A stretch of DNA of 64,000 bases from Liriodendron chinense (GCA_003013855.2 PVNU02000773.1:2403001-2467000), one strand, 5' to 3'; shown: positions 47,749 through 58,404, numbered from the stretch's first letter. Notes: a model not told the origin generated them from the letters alone. Made by a program: numbers and translations.

Positions 47749-49920
47749 TCAGAACTTATCATCAGGTACGAAGCCCCTCTGCAGCATTTCATCATGCAGC
47801 CGAAATGCCTCCTTCAAGTTGTCCCGGGCAACATATCCATTTATAAGTGATGTATATGTAGATCTATCAGGTGCAAGACCGCTCTTAATCATTTTCTTAA
47901 AGATAAAATCAGCTTCTTGCATTCTGCCTTGTCCGCAAAACCCATTAAGGAGTGCATTGTATGTAATGGCATCAGGTAGGACCCCTCGGCTTTCCATTTT
48001 GTCAACCAAAGCAAAAGCCTCTCCCATCTTCTCTTCTTTCACAAAACCATGAATTAGAGTGTTATATGTTATCCTATCTGGAAGAACACCTTCCCCAATC
48101 ATCTTATTAAAGAACTCTTCTGCCTTTGTTGCATTCCCCGACCGACAATAGCCTTTAATAACAGAGTTATAAGTCACCACATTGGGCATTATACTTTTCG
48201 CCACCATTTCATCCCATAACCTGAATGCCTCAGCAACACGCCCTTTACTACAGAGTTCGTCTATTAAAATGCTATATGTGACCTGATTAGGAAAGATTTT
48301 TCTGCATGTCATGTAATCCCACAGCTCATTAGCCTTCTCCACATCACCTTCTTTGCAAAACCCATCAATCAAAGTATTATATGTGACAATATCCGGTTTG
48401 AGATTTCTTTCGATCATCATATCAAACAAACCCAGCGCTTTCTCTAGACTACCATCCTTACAATAACCGTAAATCAGAGTAGTAAAGGTGTAATAATCAG
48501 GAGTTATCCCCCTCTGCACCATTTCATTAAAAAGCTCATCTGCATCCAATAACCTCTTCTCCTTGCACATCCCATTCAAGATTGTATTGTATGTAACTAC
48601 ATCTGGAACACAACCTGCCTCCACCATTTCATCCCGCATCTTGAGAGCCTCAGAAATCAAACCAATTCTACAAAACCCACCAATCAACATAGTATAAATC
48701 ACACTATCTGGGAGCAGTCCAACAGCCTTCATATCTCTAAAATACACCAGTGCCTGATCAAGATCACCTTTCCTCGAAAACAAGCCAATAAGCAAACTAA
48801 AGCTCACTATATCCGGAACAAGAGCCCGACCCAGCATCTCTTTATAAATCTTCACAGCATCAACCATACAACCCTTTTTACAACACCCGCCAAGCAATAT
48901 ATTATAAGTAGCAGTATTTGGGCTCAACCCAATATTGACCATCTCACCCAAAATCTCCACTCCTCTTTCATACTTCCCAATCCTACAAAACCCATTTATT
49001 ATTGAATTATAGACAACTACATCAGGCCGCAATCCCTTACCCAGCATCGAATTCAATAACAAAAAAGCTTTTTCCAAACGTCCATCGCGACAATATGCAT
49101 CGATTAACGTATGGTAAGTCACTATATCAGCAAAAAAGCCCTTCTGCTCCATTTCAGATAAAAATGACTCCGCATTCTCCATCTTCTTTTCTTTACAGAA
49201 CGCATTAATCATGATATTCAATGTATACACATTCAATTGAACTCCACTTCCAGAGACGTCTCTATAAATCTCCCACGCCATCTCGACCCAACCGACCCTA
49301 ACCAACCCACCTAAAAGGCTATTGCACGCATTCACAGACAGTGTAAAACCCCGGCTTTTCAAAATCCGGAACGCTTCTGAAGCTTCCCTCACTTTCCGAG
49401 CCTGGACATAGGTTCGAATCAAGAGATCAAAAACCATAGGATTGGAATTGCTTCCTGTACACGTGGATACAAGAGACTCGACTATCTCAGGGCGTGAAGC
49501 GCCGCTCCTGCGGACCATCTGGAGGATCAGCGCCTGCGCTTCTGAGGTCCTGTGGCTCCGTACTAGCGTGTGGATCATCGCGCTTAGAGAATCCGATGAG
49601 TGTTTGAAGGAATTCGATCCTTTTATGAGATCGATGAATTTCAGCGATAGCACTGGATTCGAGCTGCATTTGGATAGGACGTCGACAACGATCGGGGGAT
49701 TGAGATTGGAGGTGGAGCTCCGCAGGGATTCGAGATTCCCATATTGAAGGGCAGAGATTATTTTCGCTGAAGTTAAAGAATCGGAAACAGATTTTGCAGG
49801 ATCAGGTTTTGACGTTTTGGGGTTTTTCTCTAGGGTTTGGATTTTCCTAGGGTTAGGGTTTGAATTGAGAGAGGAGGAGAGAGGAACAGACGGTTTTCTG
49901 AGGCTTCGTAGAGTCGCCAT
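47749..49920 (-). CDS. P-class pentatricopeptide repeat protein, probably mitochondrial
   Basis: A complete intronless 723-residue protein. Residues 1 to about 50 are rich in Ser, Arg, Lys and Pro with almost no acidic residues (MATLRSLRKPSVPLSSSLNS start), as expected for an organelle transit peptide. From about residue 155 to 718 there are 16 consecutive 35-residue P-type PPR motifs with consensus-like text (VVTYNTILNGMCKEKRL, IVTYNTLIDGFCKEGDV). There is no E, DYW or SMR tail, and the protein ends five residues after the last repeat (VPDDKF). P-class proteins bind one RNA base per repeat and act in organellar RNA stability, splicing or translation. Length and tail suggest a relative of Arabidopsis At5g01110, from memory. 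The start is the first ATG that gives the transit-like N-terminus. No frameshifts or stops; most PPR genes are intronless, as here. Confidence 0.94.
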   Translation of the reverse strand: MATLRSLRKPSVPLSSSLNSNPNPRKIQTLEKNPKTSKPDPAKSVSDSLTSAKIISALQYGNLESLRSSTSNLNPPIVVDVLSKCSSNPVLSLKFIDLIKGSNSFKHSSDSLSAMIHTLVRSHRTSEAQALILQMVRRSGASRPEIVESLVSTCTGSNSNPMVFDLLIRTYVQARKVREASEAFRILKSRGFTLSVNACNSLLGGLVRVGWVEMAWEIYRDVSGSGVQLNVYTLNIMINAFCKEKKMENAESFLSEMEQKGFFADIVTYHTLIDAYCRDGRLEKAFLLLNSMLGKGLRPDVVVYNSIINGFCRIGKYERGVEILGEMVNIGLSPNTATYNILLGGCCKKGCMVDAVKIYKEMLGRALVPDIVSFSLLIGLFSRKGDLDQALVYFRDMKAVGLLPDSVIYTMLIGGFCRIGLISEALKMRDEMVEAGCVPDVVTYNTILNGMCKEKRLLDADELFNEMVQRGITPDYYTFTTLIYGYCKDGSLEKALGLFDMMIERNLKPDIVTYNTLIDGFCKEGDVEKANELWDYMTCRKIFPNQVTYSILIDELCSKGRVAEAFRLWDEMVAKSIMPNVVTYNSVIKGYCRSGNATKAEEFFNKMIGEGVLPDRITYNTLIHGFVKEEKMGEAFALVDKMESRGVLPDAITYNALLNGFCGQGRMQEADFIFKKMIKSGLAPDRSTYTSLINGYVARDNLKEAFRLHDEMLQRGFVPDDKF

Positions 49921-50592
49921 TTCAAATGGCCGTTGGGGGGTTTTCGTTCCCTCACTACAGTCACTAGAAGCTCCGTTTTGCTTCTTTGGTGATCATTGAA
50001 TTACTGAATTGCCCCCGAAATATACTTAGGTCGGGTTCTTTCAGTCGCGATGGATTGGACTGAAACGTGCGTCTCTAGGGAACTGATAAATATTAGATAC
50101 ATAAGGGGATCTGACACGTAGATGCAATGGATCTATCACTAAATAGACTATTTATGGAAGATAAGATCGTTTAAATGAATCTCTACATAAGATTTTCTCG
50201 TGGATCATTTTTTCATCTCGACCACTCCTTTAAAGGTTACCTGCTTAATTTGATTTTCAAATCAACTAGTGTCGATGAAATGACCCACTATATGAACGAT
50301 CTGGATCCTCTAGAAAACTTTCCATGTATAAAATTTAATGAGTGATGAACTTCTCCTTCTAAGTTCTAACCTGCATCACCGAAGGAAAAACCTTTGGGAG
50401 AGTTGGATAGATGATAGGCCCATAGCCCCCTAGTTGAGCCCAAGCTCACCATCAGCTGGAGATGGCATCCCAATCCCACCAAAATGAAAGCCAAAAATCT
50501 CCAGTACAAGATAATTGCAGATATGAACTGTGGATTTAATGGACCATACTATGAATAGAGCTGCCCTAAAAAATACGCAATTGGACGAGATT
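49921..50592 (-). other. Presumed promoter region of the PPR gene and spacer
   Basis: Directly upstream of the start codon. No clear TATA box or other site I can support. Confidence 0.35.
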
Positions 50593-51340
50593 TGTTGTGG
50601 GGGAAATCCAAACAGGCCCACAAGTTAGAAAGTCCACAGGTCCAAGGCCCAAGTAGACGTCATTGGCAATATCTCCGAGTTGAGGAGTAAAAGGCTAAGG
50701 ACACAAGCCGGCAAGCCCCAAGATCAAAGCCACCAGAGTCGGGAGCTAGGGCTTGAAAAGCCACTTGCTCAGTTCTTCGCCAGGCCAGGAACACAAGCAA
50801 ACAACGACAAGTGCTCCACTTATCGGGCGAAGGAGCATTGATAGAGACAGACCTACAGAGATAGAGATCGACCCTCATCTTCAGCTCGGCTCGAATGACC
50901 ACCGCCAGAATGGTAGTGCGATAAGTTTGGAACAGATCCGCCGAACACGGATGAAATAAGGATAGCGGCTCTGTCTCAACCGTAGATCACTTCGACAATC
51001 ACAAGGCAAGACTCCCACGCTCTGCAATGACTCTCCAATAATGTATTCCAGATTAACTTTGCACTTAGTGCCTATTGGAATCTCATAAAAGGGGCTCTCA
51101 TCCACAGACTTAGGTACATAATCTATTCTCAATGTAACCCTACATACATCCTACCCTTTCATCCGCCTGACTTAGGCATTAGAGAGCTTCCAATCGAACA
51201 TCGGCACCTCTTCTTTGTCCATTCTGTTCATCTCTTACAAGTCCAACAACCCCAGGAGTATCATAAGCTTGCTTCATTTAGAAAAGATCATAAAATTGGA
51301 TCAGCCGACCTTATCTATTGTCCAATTTCCAACGACAACA
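50593..51340 (+). mobile_element. Solo LTR of a gypsy-type element (748 bp)
   Basis: Begins TGTTGTGGGG and ends CGACAACA, so the ends TGTTGT/ACAACA are inverted. Flanks AGATT (50588-50592) and AGATC (51341-51345), one mismatch. Inside are a TATA box (CATAAAAGGGG near 51085) and the phrase CTGACTTAGGCATTAGAG, which resembles text near the start of the transcript in Tat-type gypsy LTRs (from memory). No coding region beside it. Confidence 0.72.
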
Positions 51341-51432
51341 AGATCCATTGGATCAACAACCTACAAATGAGGGAGTTGACGAAAATGGTTAGAAAAATGT
51401 TAAAATTGTCCACATTCAATAACCATGATTTA

Positions 51433-51588
51433 TAGGGCTGTCAATGGACAGGGTGGGCCAACAGGCACCCAAACTTGGCCCGACACGGTCAACAATGCCC
51501 ACTTTGCAGGCCCAAATGGGCACGGGTGCACTACCAGTTGGTGGGTATGGGCATGGATACCCGTGCACCCGGCCCATTGACACCCACA
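51433..51588. mobile_element. Short hAT-type MITE (156 bp)
   Basis: Left TAGGGCTGTCAATGGACAGG; right, reverse-complemented, TGTGGGTGTCAATGGGCCGG. Flanks ATGATTTA and CTGATTTT match at 6 of 8. Confidence 0.65.
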
Positions 51589-51599
51589 CTGATTTTTGA

Positions 51600-52825
51600 G
51601 CTATGGTTTATACAAATGGTGGCCAATTGGCTGCTCAAACCGATTTAAACATGTGTCATCCACGCATTCAAATCTCAAGGGCAAATGCCATAACGATCTA
51701 ATGAGTAGGTCGCCAAATTATAGAACACTATCTATCAACATGATGCCCCATCATATCATCGGCTCAGATTGGCTTAGACACGTGCATCGTGTATGATGAG
51801 TCTCATTGGAGCTGGAAACTCGTTGACTCTGGCATCAACCTTGTACACACGACACCCTTCAGGGGCAATGGAAAACCAAAGCTGAAGAATCACAGCCATT
51901 AGACCATCTTACTCGATGCATTGTTGAACCACTTGGGACCCTTAGTAAAAACTTTTGAAAACCTCAGCTTGAGACCCTAGTATGGTCCATGATCCAAAAC
52001 TCATGTTACATTGGTACGGACCGTCCATATTTCCAATTGAATTAAGAACTGAAAAGAAATTTTCTTCATGCTCATTTTCACATATCTACGGTCCTGATCA
52101 TTCTCGGAGATCGTGGCAGCCCATCATGATGGTACACAGATGCATGGTCACGATCATCCAACCGACTTCAGAAATGCAGCATGGGTTATCATGGAGAAAC
52201 TTATGCAGCAAAGTAAATGCGCCAATGTGGTGCCTGTGGGTGCATCTAGGGCATTTATAGAATGGTCCCATTGGTGGATTTTTCATGGCCCAATGTTCTG
52301 GCCAATCCGGGTGGATCAACATTTGTGAAGTAATGGCTAGCTGTAACAGTTGTAATGAATGGACTACATTCAACATGCATGTGATCCTTAAATGAGGAAT
52401 GGGCTGGATTGTTATTTAGGCCAGGATGTGAAAAATGAAGATACCATTTGGTAACTGCACTAATCCCGCGCGTGGTGCGTCTGTACCGGGGAATTGAAGT
52501 GGGGTGTCTGGAATTAAAATCCATGCCACATGAATAACAAAGGATCGTACGTCTACTTACATCATCATTCAGGTAATCAGATGCGAGGAGTTATTTGATA
52601 CTCTGCCGACGCACAGTGGTTGGTAAGCAGGCATCGGAAACGAACACGTGGCGTACATTAATTCGGCATAAACCGTTCAAACTGTAGGATCTGCTGGAGA
52701 TGAGCCATCTTACAAAATTCGGATTGAGTGAATAATCCTAGCATGTCTGATTAATTGGCATTTGTTTGTTGAGTTTGCACCATCATCGACCATACTGTTT
52801 GGAATGTCTATTAAATGTCCACCAA
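51600..52825. other. Intergenic DNA, nothing recognised
   Basis: No gene or complete repeat I can support. Confidence 0.4.
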
Positions 52826-52833
52826 CCAACCAG

Positions 52834-53983
52834 TAGGGCTCTCAATGGGTCGGATCTGAATCAGATTCATTTAGATATGGCTCCAAGTTTAAAAATCTGC
52901 AGACAGATTTGGATCGGATTTAGATCCAACTCGGATCCATTTTCGATCCAAAATTCATGTAACCCTCGGATTTAGGTTGGATCTAGGTCGGAATCCACCC
53001 TATCACAAATTTTAAAATATATATATAATAAATATATTAAATTTTGTAGCAAAATGATGTAAATCCCACTATCTACTTGACGCAAGGAGGACGTGGTAGG
53101 TCGATCATCATCTCTCTAACCGATTATTTCTCGAATCCACGAGAATAAATAAAAGATAAAAGAGAAAAGTAATTCCAAATAATTGCTTTATTGATAATTG
53201 AATGAATAATAAACGAAATTACAATGCATATAAATAGGAAACTAAACCCTAGGTAAAGTATCAAACTCCTGCTCCAACTTAAACTCCTAGAAAACGCAAC
53301 TTACTATAAATAATAAACTTACTATTTATAGAAGTCGTTCAATCATATTAGAACTCTTAGTTTTCGGCCCCAACCATGTTGTTTTACTAAATATTCTAAG
53401 CCATTTTCATGTTGGGCACTTACTCTAAAGCCCTACAGATCCTAAGTTATGATCGAATTAAAACTTACTATAAATAGTAAAACTGAAAATAAACTAGCCT
53501 AATGACCGTTGATATGGTCGAATCTCGCTGATTCCGGCCTGGGCAACCCGGCGTAGCCGGGTTGGTTGGCTAAAGTAGCTCGAGCTATCCCAAATTGATA
53601 TATTATATGTCCCGAAACTCATTCCAAATTGCGAGATACGGTCGGTTTACAGTCCTGACGGTCCAAATCACTTTCGACTCCGACCAATCTTCTTTTGATC
53701 CATTTGGGCCATGAAATAATCAGCGACCCGTTCTACATCACTACTGTAATATGATCGACTTGAGATTGGCATGTTTTAATTTTGAGGCGTGGCCTAAAAT
53801 AATCTGGAAAATGGATCTCCGGCATGGGTATAACATATACAGTAAGGTGATTCCAAGTCCGACAATCTATAGGCAGACAGACTCAGATCAAATTCCGTGA
53901 ATCCAAATCCAATCCATTTAATTAATCAGACCTATTTTAATATCCAAATCCTCATTATCTGACCCACTCCATTGAGAGTCCTA
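52834..53983. mobile_element. hAT-type MITE interrupted by a solo LTR
   Basis: Left TAGGGCTCTCAATGGGTCGG; reverse complement of right TAGGACTCTCAATGGAGTGG. Flanks CCAACCAG (52826-52833) and CCAACGAG (53984-53991), 7 of 8. Same family as 25760-26300, and comparison with that copy shows exactly where the LTR entered. Confidence 0.9.
53078..53740 (-). mobile_element. Solo LTR (663 bp) with perfect 5-bp target duplication
   Basis: Flanked by CTACT at 53073-53077 and 53741-53745. On the - strand it starts TGATGTAGAACGGGT and ends CCTTGCGTCA. It has a TATA box (CCTATTTATATG) and a poly(A) signal (AATAAAG) in the right order for a - strand LTR. No internal region; recombination between LTRs likely removed it. 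Confidence 0.93.
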
Positions 53984-54388
53984 CCAACGAGTCATGATAT
54001 CGAGTCAGTGTAATTTTAAGCCATCTAGACTTTGATCCATGTTTGAACGGCTTTATTTAAGTTACCACCATGCCACATGTGTTTGTTATTTCTTGCGTGT
54101 GAACCAACACACTACCAGAGTATCAAGGTTTTTCTGTCTGTCGTTTGTAAAGCTACTCTGGTGCGCTACAACTTCCTACTCCGAAACTCAGGGAGTTGTC
54201 TAATCCACTAGCAGAGTGCGATGCTTGATATACGGCACTCATAAATTCTACATGTGGAGTACACTGACTCTAATATAGCCCGTTAGAGCTAAGTCGGTTC
54301 CAAAAGGACAGAATGGTCAAACAACCTTAAGCTCATATTCGTGGACACACTTTTTGTTGAAATTTCATTCTCAACCTTTCAATAGGTG

Positions 54389-55604
54389 GGCGTTTGGATC
54401 ATAAATTGCTTTACATAAGTTATTTATGTCTCAAATAGCCCATCTTGATTTCTACTTACCATACTTGATAAACAATATACTTATCAAACATGCTTATCTG
54501 TCAAAAAACAGAAAAGTATGTTTGGTTTTGCAACGTTAGAGAAGTACTTATCCCTCAGCTTTTTTCGGTCCACCCTTAATAGCCATTGTCCATCACGTGG
54601 GCCCAACCATTGATGTGGACCCTTCATTATGTTGGGCCCACCTTAACCCTATATTCAATGTCAATTGTCCAATGTGTGAGGCCTACCTTCCATGTGGAAA
54701 ATCGACCTTGCGATGCCCACCTTTAATGTAGGATGTCCATCATGCGGGGCCCATCATGCAGGCCCACCTTTAAGGTGGACCATCCATCATGTGGGGCCTA
54801 ACTTCGACGTGGGTAGTCGATCGAGCAGCGCCTACCTTGGATGTGGATCATTCATCATAAGGGGTCGACCTTCAACGTGAATTATCCTCATGCGGGCCTA
54901 GCTTGATATGGGTCATCTATCATGTAGGGCCCACCTTTAATATCCATCGCCCATCATATGGAGCCCACCTTTGATGTGGACCATCCATCATGTGGAGCCC
55001 ACCTTGGTTGTAGATCATTCATCATCAACACCTTTGATGTGGACCATGCATTATGTGGGCCCACCATGATGTGGGTCATCCATCATTTGGGCCCACCATC
55101 AAAATAAATTATTCATCATGTAGGGCTCACCTTTAATATCCACCATCCATCATGTGGAGCCCACCTTTGATGTGGACCATCCATCATGCGGAGCCCACCT
55201 TGGATGTGGGTCATTCATCAGCGGCACCTTTGATGTGGACCACTCATTATACAGGGCCCACCTTGATGTGGGTCATCCATCATGTGAGAGCCACTATCAA
55301 AATAAATTATCCATCATGTAGGGCCCACCTTTAATGTCCACCGTCCATCATGTGGAGCCTACCTTCCATGTGGACTGTCCATCATCTGGGCCTCACCTTT
55401 GATGTGGGTCGTCCACCATGTGGAGCTCCTTCGATATGGACTATTTGTCACATGAAGTGGGAGATGAGTAGAAAAGTTAAATTTTAAAATCAAGAAGAGA
55501 AAAAAAATTACAAGAATAAGTACCTTTTATCATATGAGTTACTTTTATAATGGTACTTACCCAACATAACTTATTAAGTTAAAAAGCTGGTATACAAATG
55601 GGCC
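54389..55604. mobile_element. TIR element carrying a GGGCCCACC array (element 3)
   Basis: Left end GGCGTTTGGATCATAAAT; right end, reverse-complemented, GGCCCATTTGTATACC. AT-rich arms carry ATAAGTTA/CTTATC words like element 1. The intact neighbour unit gives the empty site near CGATAAATGTTCACTG. The exact target duplication is blurred. Confidence 0.68.
54566..55460 (+). repeat. Tandem array of ~34-bp units with GGGCCCACC core (array 3)
   Basis: About 26 units of the same pattern as array 1 (CATCCATCATGTGGAGCCCA, CCTTTGATGTGGACC). Same orientation as array 1. Confidence 0.9.
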
Positions 55605-55995
55605 TAAATGTCCACTAATGTGGACGTCAAGGCGTGATTTTTTATTCATGATACATTCAAATTGGAACCCATAATTTGGGTACTTTTATATGAATTACTT
55701 ACAAGTTACTTATGAGCCTAGCATGCAATTTCTAAACAATTTTATAATTGGAAACCACTATTTGCTGCAGTCCCAAAATCAAAGTGGTCAAACAATCCTA
55801 AGCTCTGGTCCAGGGATACTGTTGAAATTTTATCTTCAACCATTCGATAAATGTTCACTGATATGATTAGTTAGATTATCAAGTAAGTGTGATTTTTAGC
55901 TCATGAAACATCTAATTGTAGGCCCATAATTTGGATAGTTTAGTTTGAATTACTTGCCCGGCACATGTCGACTTTCTAAATAATTTTAAAGTATT

Positions 55996-56622
55996 TATGT
56001 CTTTTGTCACACTCTGCAGCAACATCAAAGTTTTTTTTTTTCTTTAACTTACAATCCAAGTTTGTACTTACTCCACTTATTTTATATTTTTTTTTTTGTT
56101 AAATCTGTGGTGGACATGCATTTGTCAAGAAAGTTGCCCTTTTACCCTTCCTTCTTTTCTTAAATGCAGTCAAAGAACATCCACCAAGGTATATCTGTGT
56201 GCGACTCATTTTATAATTTTTTTTTTATTAAATCTATATTGGACACGCGTTTGCTAGGAAAGTTGTGCCCTTTCAATTTTCTTCTTTTCTTAAATGCCGT
56301 CAGTCAGGTGTTCATTGGCAGTATCTCACACACGTACTCACATATATCATAATGTTAAGAAATTCAAGCTATTCATCAAATTCACTATTATTAGAAAAAA
56401 CAAGAAAACAAAAACAAAAAACACACACCAATGAATTTTAGGGCTATTGGACACCCAACGAAGGCCACAATCATAAGTTTATCCCACTTGAACTCTCCCA
56501 AGTCTCTTATGTTGGAATGTATGCTATCCTAGTCCAATAAATTACAAATCTTTCTTCATTAATACTTTGTTCATTGCCCATTATTATTACATATACATGA
56601 ATTAGATATGATTTTCTTCATT
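55996..56622. other. AT-rich intergenic DNA with a local repeat
   Basis: TTTTTTTTTGTTAAATCTGTGGTGG-type text is repeated once (about 56085-56165 and 56217-56300). No gene seen. Confidence 0.4.
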
Positions 56623-56636
56623 GTGTAGCCTAACTT

Positions 56637-56826
56637 CTTTTTCCTTTTATGGGTTAGTTCACACACTCCATCGTTAGCACGCCCACCCACCCTGTTAGTC
56701 ACATCACAATGTTAGCTACGTCACAATGTTAGCCACCCCCACTATGGAATTGATACCATGACCTCAGTGTTGAAATGAGGCTATCTTCACTCAATCTGCC
56801 ACTTGAGCTATGGACCTCGGTGTTTT
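56637..56826 (-). mobile_element. tRNA-derived SINE with 13/14-bp target duplication
   Basis: On the - strand the head reads CATAGCTCAAGTGGCAGATT (A box) and GGTATCAATTCC (B box). Flanks GTGTAGCCTAACTT (56623-56636) and GTGAAGCCTAACTT (56827-56840) differ at one base. Confidence 0.9.
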
Positions 56827-56944
56827 GTGAAGCCTAACTTATTTGGTCTTGACCGATTTAAAATATTGTCTTGGACAACAAATAAGTCAAGAATGCTTAA
56901 TCCATAGGTCACTATACATAATGTGACTATTGTATATATGGTGG

Positions 56945-57564
56945 TGTTGGGAAAATACTAACCAGCCCCGCAATGGAAGTAAGAGATCTCCTATGAGATA
57001 ACGAAAATGATCAAGCAGATCGACACGCATGAGAAAGCAATTCAAATTTTACATGGAAAAACCCCTCATGGATTAAAAAAAAAAAAAAAAAACCCACGAC
57101 ACAAAACGAATAATCAACTATAAATCATAAGTTACAAGAGATTACAGAATAATCTTTATTCGAATCACAAGTTAATCCTCACATGAGAATAACAAACACA
57201 ATCATTTCCCTTATCCTATAGAACTCCAAGCTTTCCCCTAGCTCTTTCTCTCGCCCTAAAACAGCTCTCAATCCCTTGAGAATACCCAGCCCCTTTGGCG
57301 GTCCATTAGATGACTCACCTTGCGAAACTTCCAAGGCTAACTTGTTTGCCTGATCTAAAATTTTAGTAGGCCATTATGAAGTGAGAGGCAAATTAAGGGC
57401 CCAATTTTATGACAATGAAAGTTTAGTGGCAAAGATTACAAGTCTATAAATATATGAGAATTTCCTAAAAAGTCCTATGGAGTTCCATGCCTTAGAAAAG
57501 TTTCCTTAACACATTGAGGAGAAATCCTAAGGTGGCTACTTCAAGAAAAGAATAAGAGCCAACA
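56945..57564 (-). mobile_element. LTR of a retrotransposon, probably solo
   Basis: Ends TGTTGGGAAAAT and GAGCCAACA, inverted over TGTTGG/CCAACA. On the - strand a TATA box (TATTTATAGAC) precedes the CCATGAGGGGTTTTTCCATG phrase common in plant LTRs. The 5-bp flanks (GGTGG, GTAAT) do not match, so ends or history are uncertain. Confidence 0.5.
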
Positions 57565-57900
57565 GTAATCATCTTCAACTTTTAGTTCATGTTAATTTAT
57601 GCATGCTGGGAAGTAGATCCGATTTGACTTATTTTACTTTCACTACGTGCAAATGCTTTCATCTTAAAATCCAATTTCTTAAAATCCAATCTTAAAATCC
57701 GATTTGACTTAGTTATCACAGTGATGTAAAAGAACGATGCAACATTATAAATTACTTTATTTGTCTCTTGCCAACATTTGCATTTAACTGTGGATTTTCA
57801 TATTCAGTTTTTCAACAGTTAAACTATAATGATGGCATTTTTAAGTTATTAAAATACACTAAAGTCGTAGTTTGTTTTCAAAATTTTCTTAGTAATGTCA
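57565..57900. other. AT-rich intergenic DNA, nothing recognised
   Basis: No supported features. Confidence 0.4.
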
Positions 57901-57908
57901 GTAATCCT

Positions 57909-58205
57909 CTACTCATATGCTGAAAACATATGTATTTGACCAGCGATTTCCATGTTTAGTTTGGCAGTGCTAAAATTGTAATAATGACACTTCTCCTCTT
58001 CTAAGCATCTAGGAAAAGGTGCAAAGAGAATTTCAGCCGAAAGTGTCATATACCTACCATGCTTGATTATCTTAACTTCTAATTCTTTTGTACATTTGCA
58101 TCCTTTCTTGCCTTTCACGGTCACAAGAAACTCCACACGGCCGGGTGAAAAGAGATTGCCTTCAAAGATCAACAAAGATAAAAGGATAGCTACCAAGCAC
58201 ATCAT
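57909..58205 (-). CDS. Possible small secreted protein of unknown function
   Basis: From the first ATG near 58205 the frame gives about 98 residues. They start MMCLVAILLSLLIFEGNLF, which looks like a signal peptide, then VEFLVTVKGKKGCKCTKELE and a mixed C-terminus with three further cysteine or tyrosine-rich spots, ending at a natural stop. I know no matching family. The upstream DNA is tandemly repeated. It may be a small cysteine-containing secreted protein, a single exon of a larger gene, or chance. Confidence 0.3.
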   Translation of the reverse strand: MMCLVAILLSLLIFEGNLFSPGRVEFLVTVKGKKGCKCTKELEVKIIKHGRYMTLSAEILFAPFPRCLEEEKCHYYNFSTAKLNMEIAGQIHMFSAYE

Positions 58206-58213
58206 GATCGTCT

Positions 58214-58404
58214 GGTCGACGTCATTCAACCATACTTAATTGCACTTCCAACCATGCATGGCCCATAAATCTCAGGTCGACGTCAGTCAACCATCCTTAC
58301 TTGCACTTCCAGCCATGGCCCATAAATGTGCCTCAACAACTTATCTTTTTTACTTGCACTTCCAGCCATGGCCCATAAATGTGCCTCAACAACTCATCTT
58401 TTTT
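58214..58404. repeat. Short tandem repeats (53- and ~62-bp units)
   Basis: Two near-identical 53-bp units (58299-58351, 58352-58404) contain ACTTGCACTTCCAGCCATGG and CATAAATGTGCCTCAACAAC. A longer related duplication starts at 58214 and 58276 (GGTCGACGTCA...CAACCAT). Confidence 0.9.

Larger units (their letters stand above)
54307..55995. repeat. Tandem duplication; first unit holds element 3, second unit is empty
   Basis: Unit 1 is 54307-54389 joined to 55605-55760, unit 2 is 55772-55995. Shared text includes GTGGTCAAACAATCCTAAGC, TTGAAATTTTATCTTCAACC and CCCATAATTTGG. Unit 2 runs without interruption across the place where unit 1 contains the TIR element. Confidence 0.75.

Noticed and set aside
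49002..49747. Plus-strand ORFs over the PPR gene
   Set aside because: Shadows of the PPR coding strand.
57909..58229. Pollen Ole e 1 / extensin-type protein
   Set aside because: Signal peptide and cysteines suggested it, but the typical cysteine spacing is absent.
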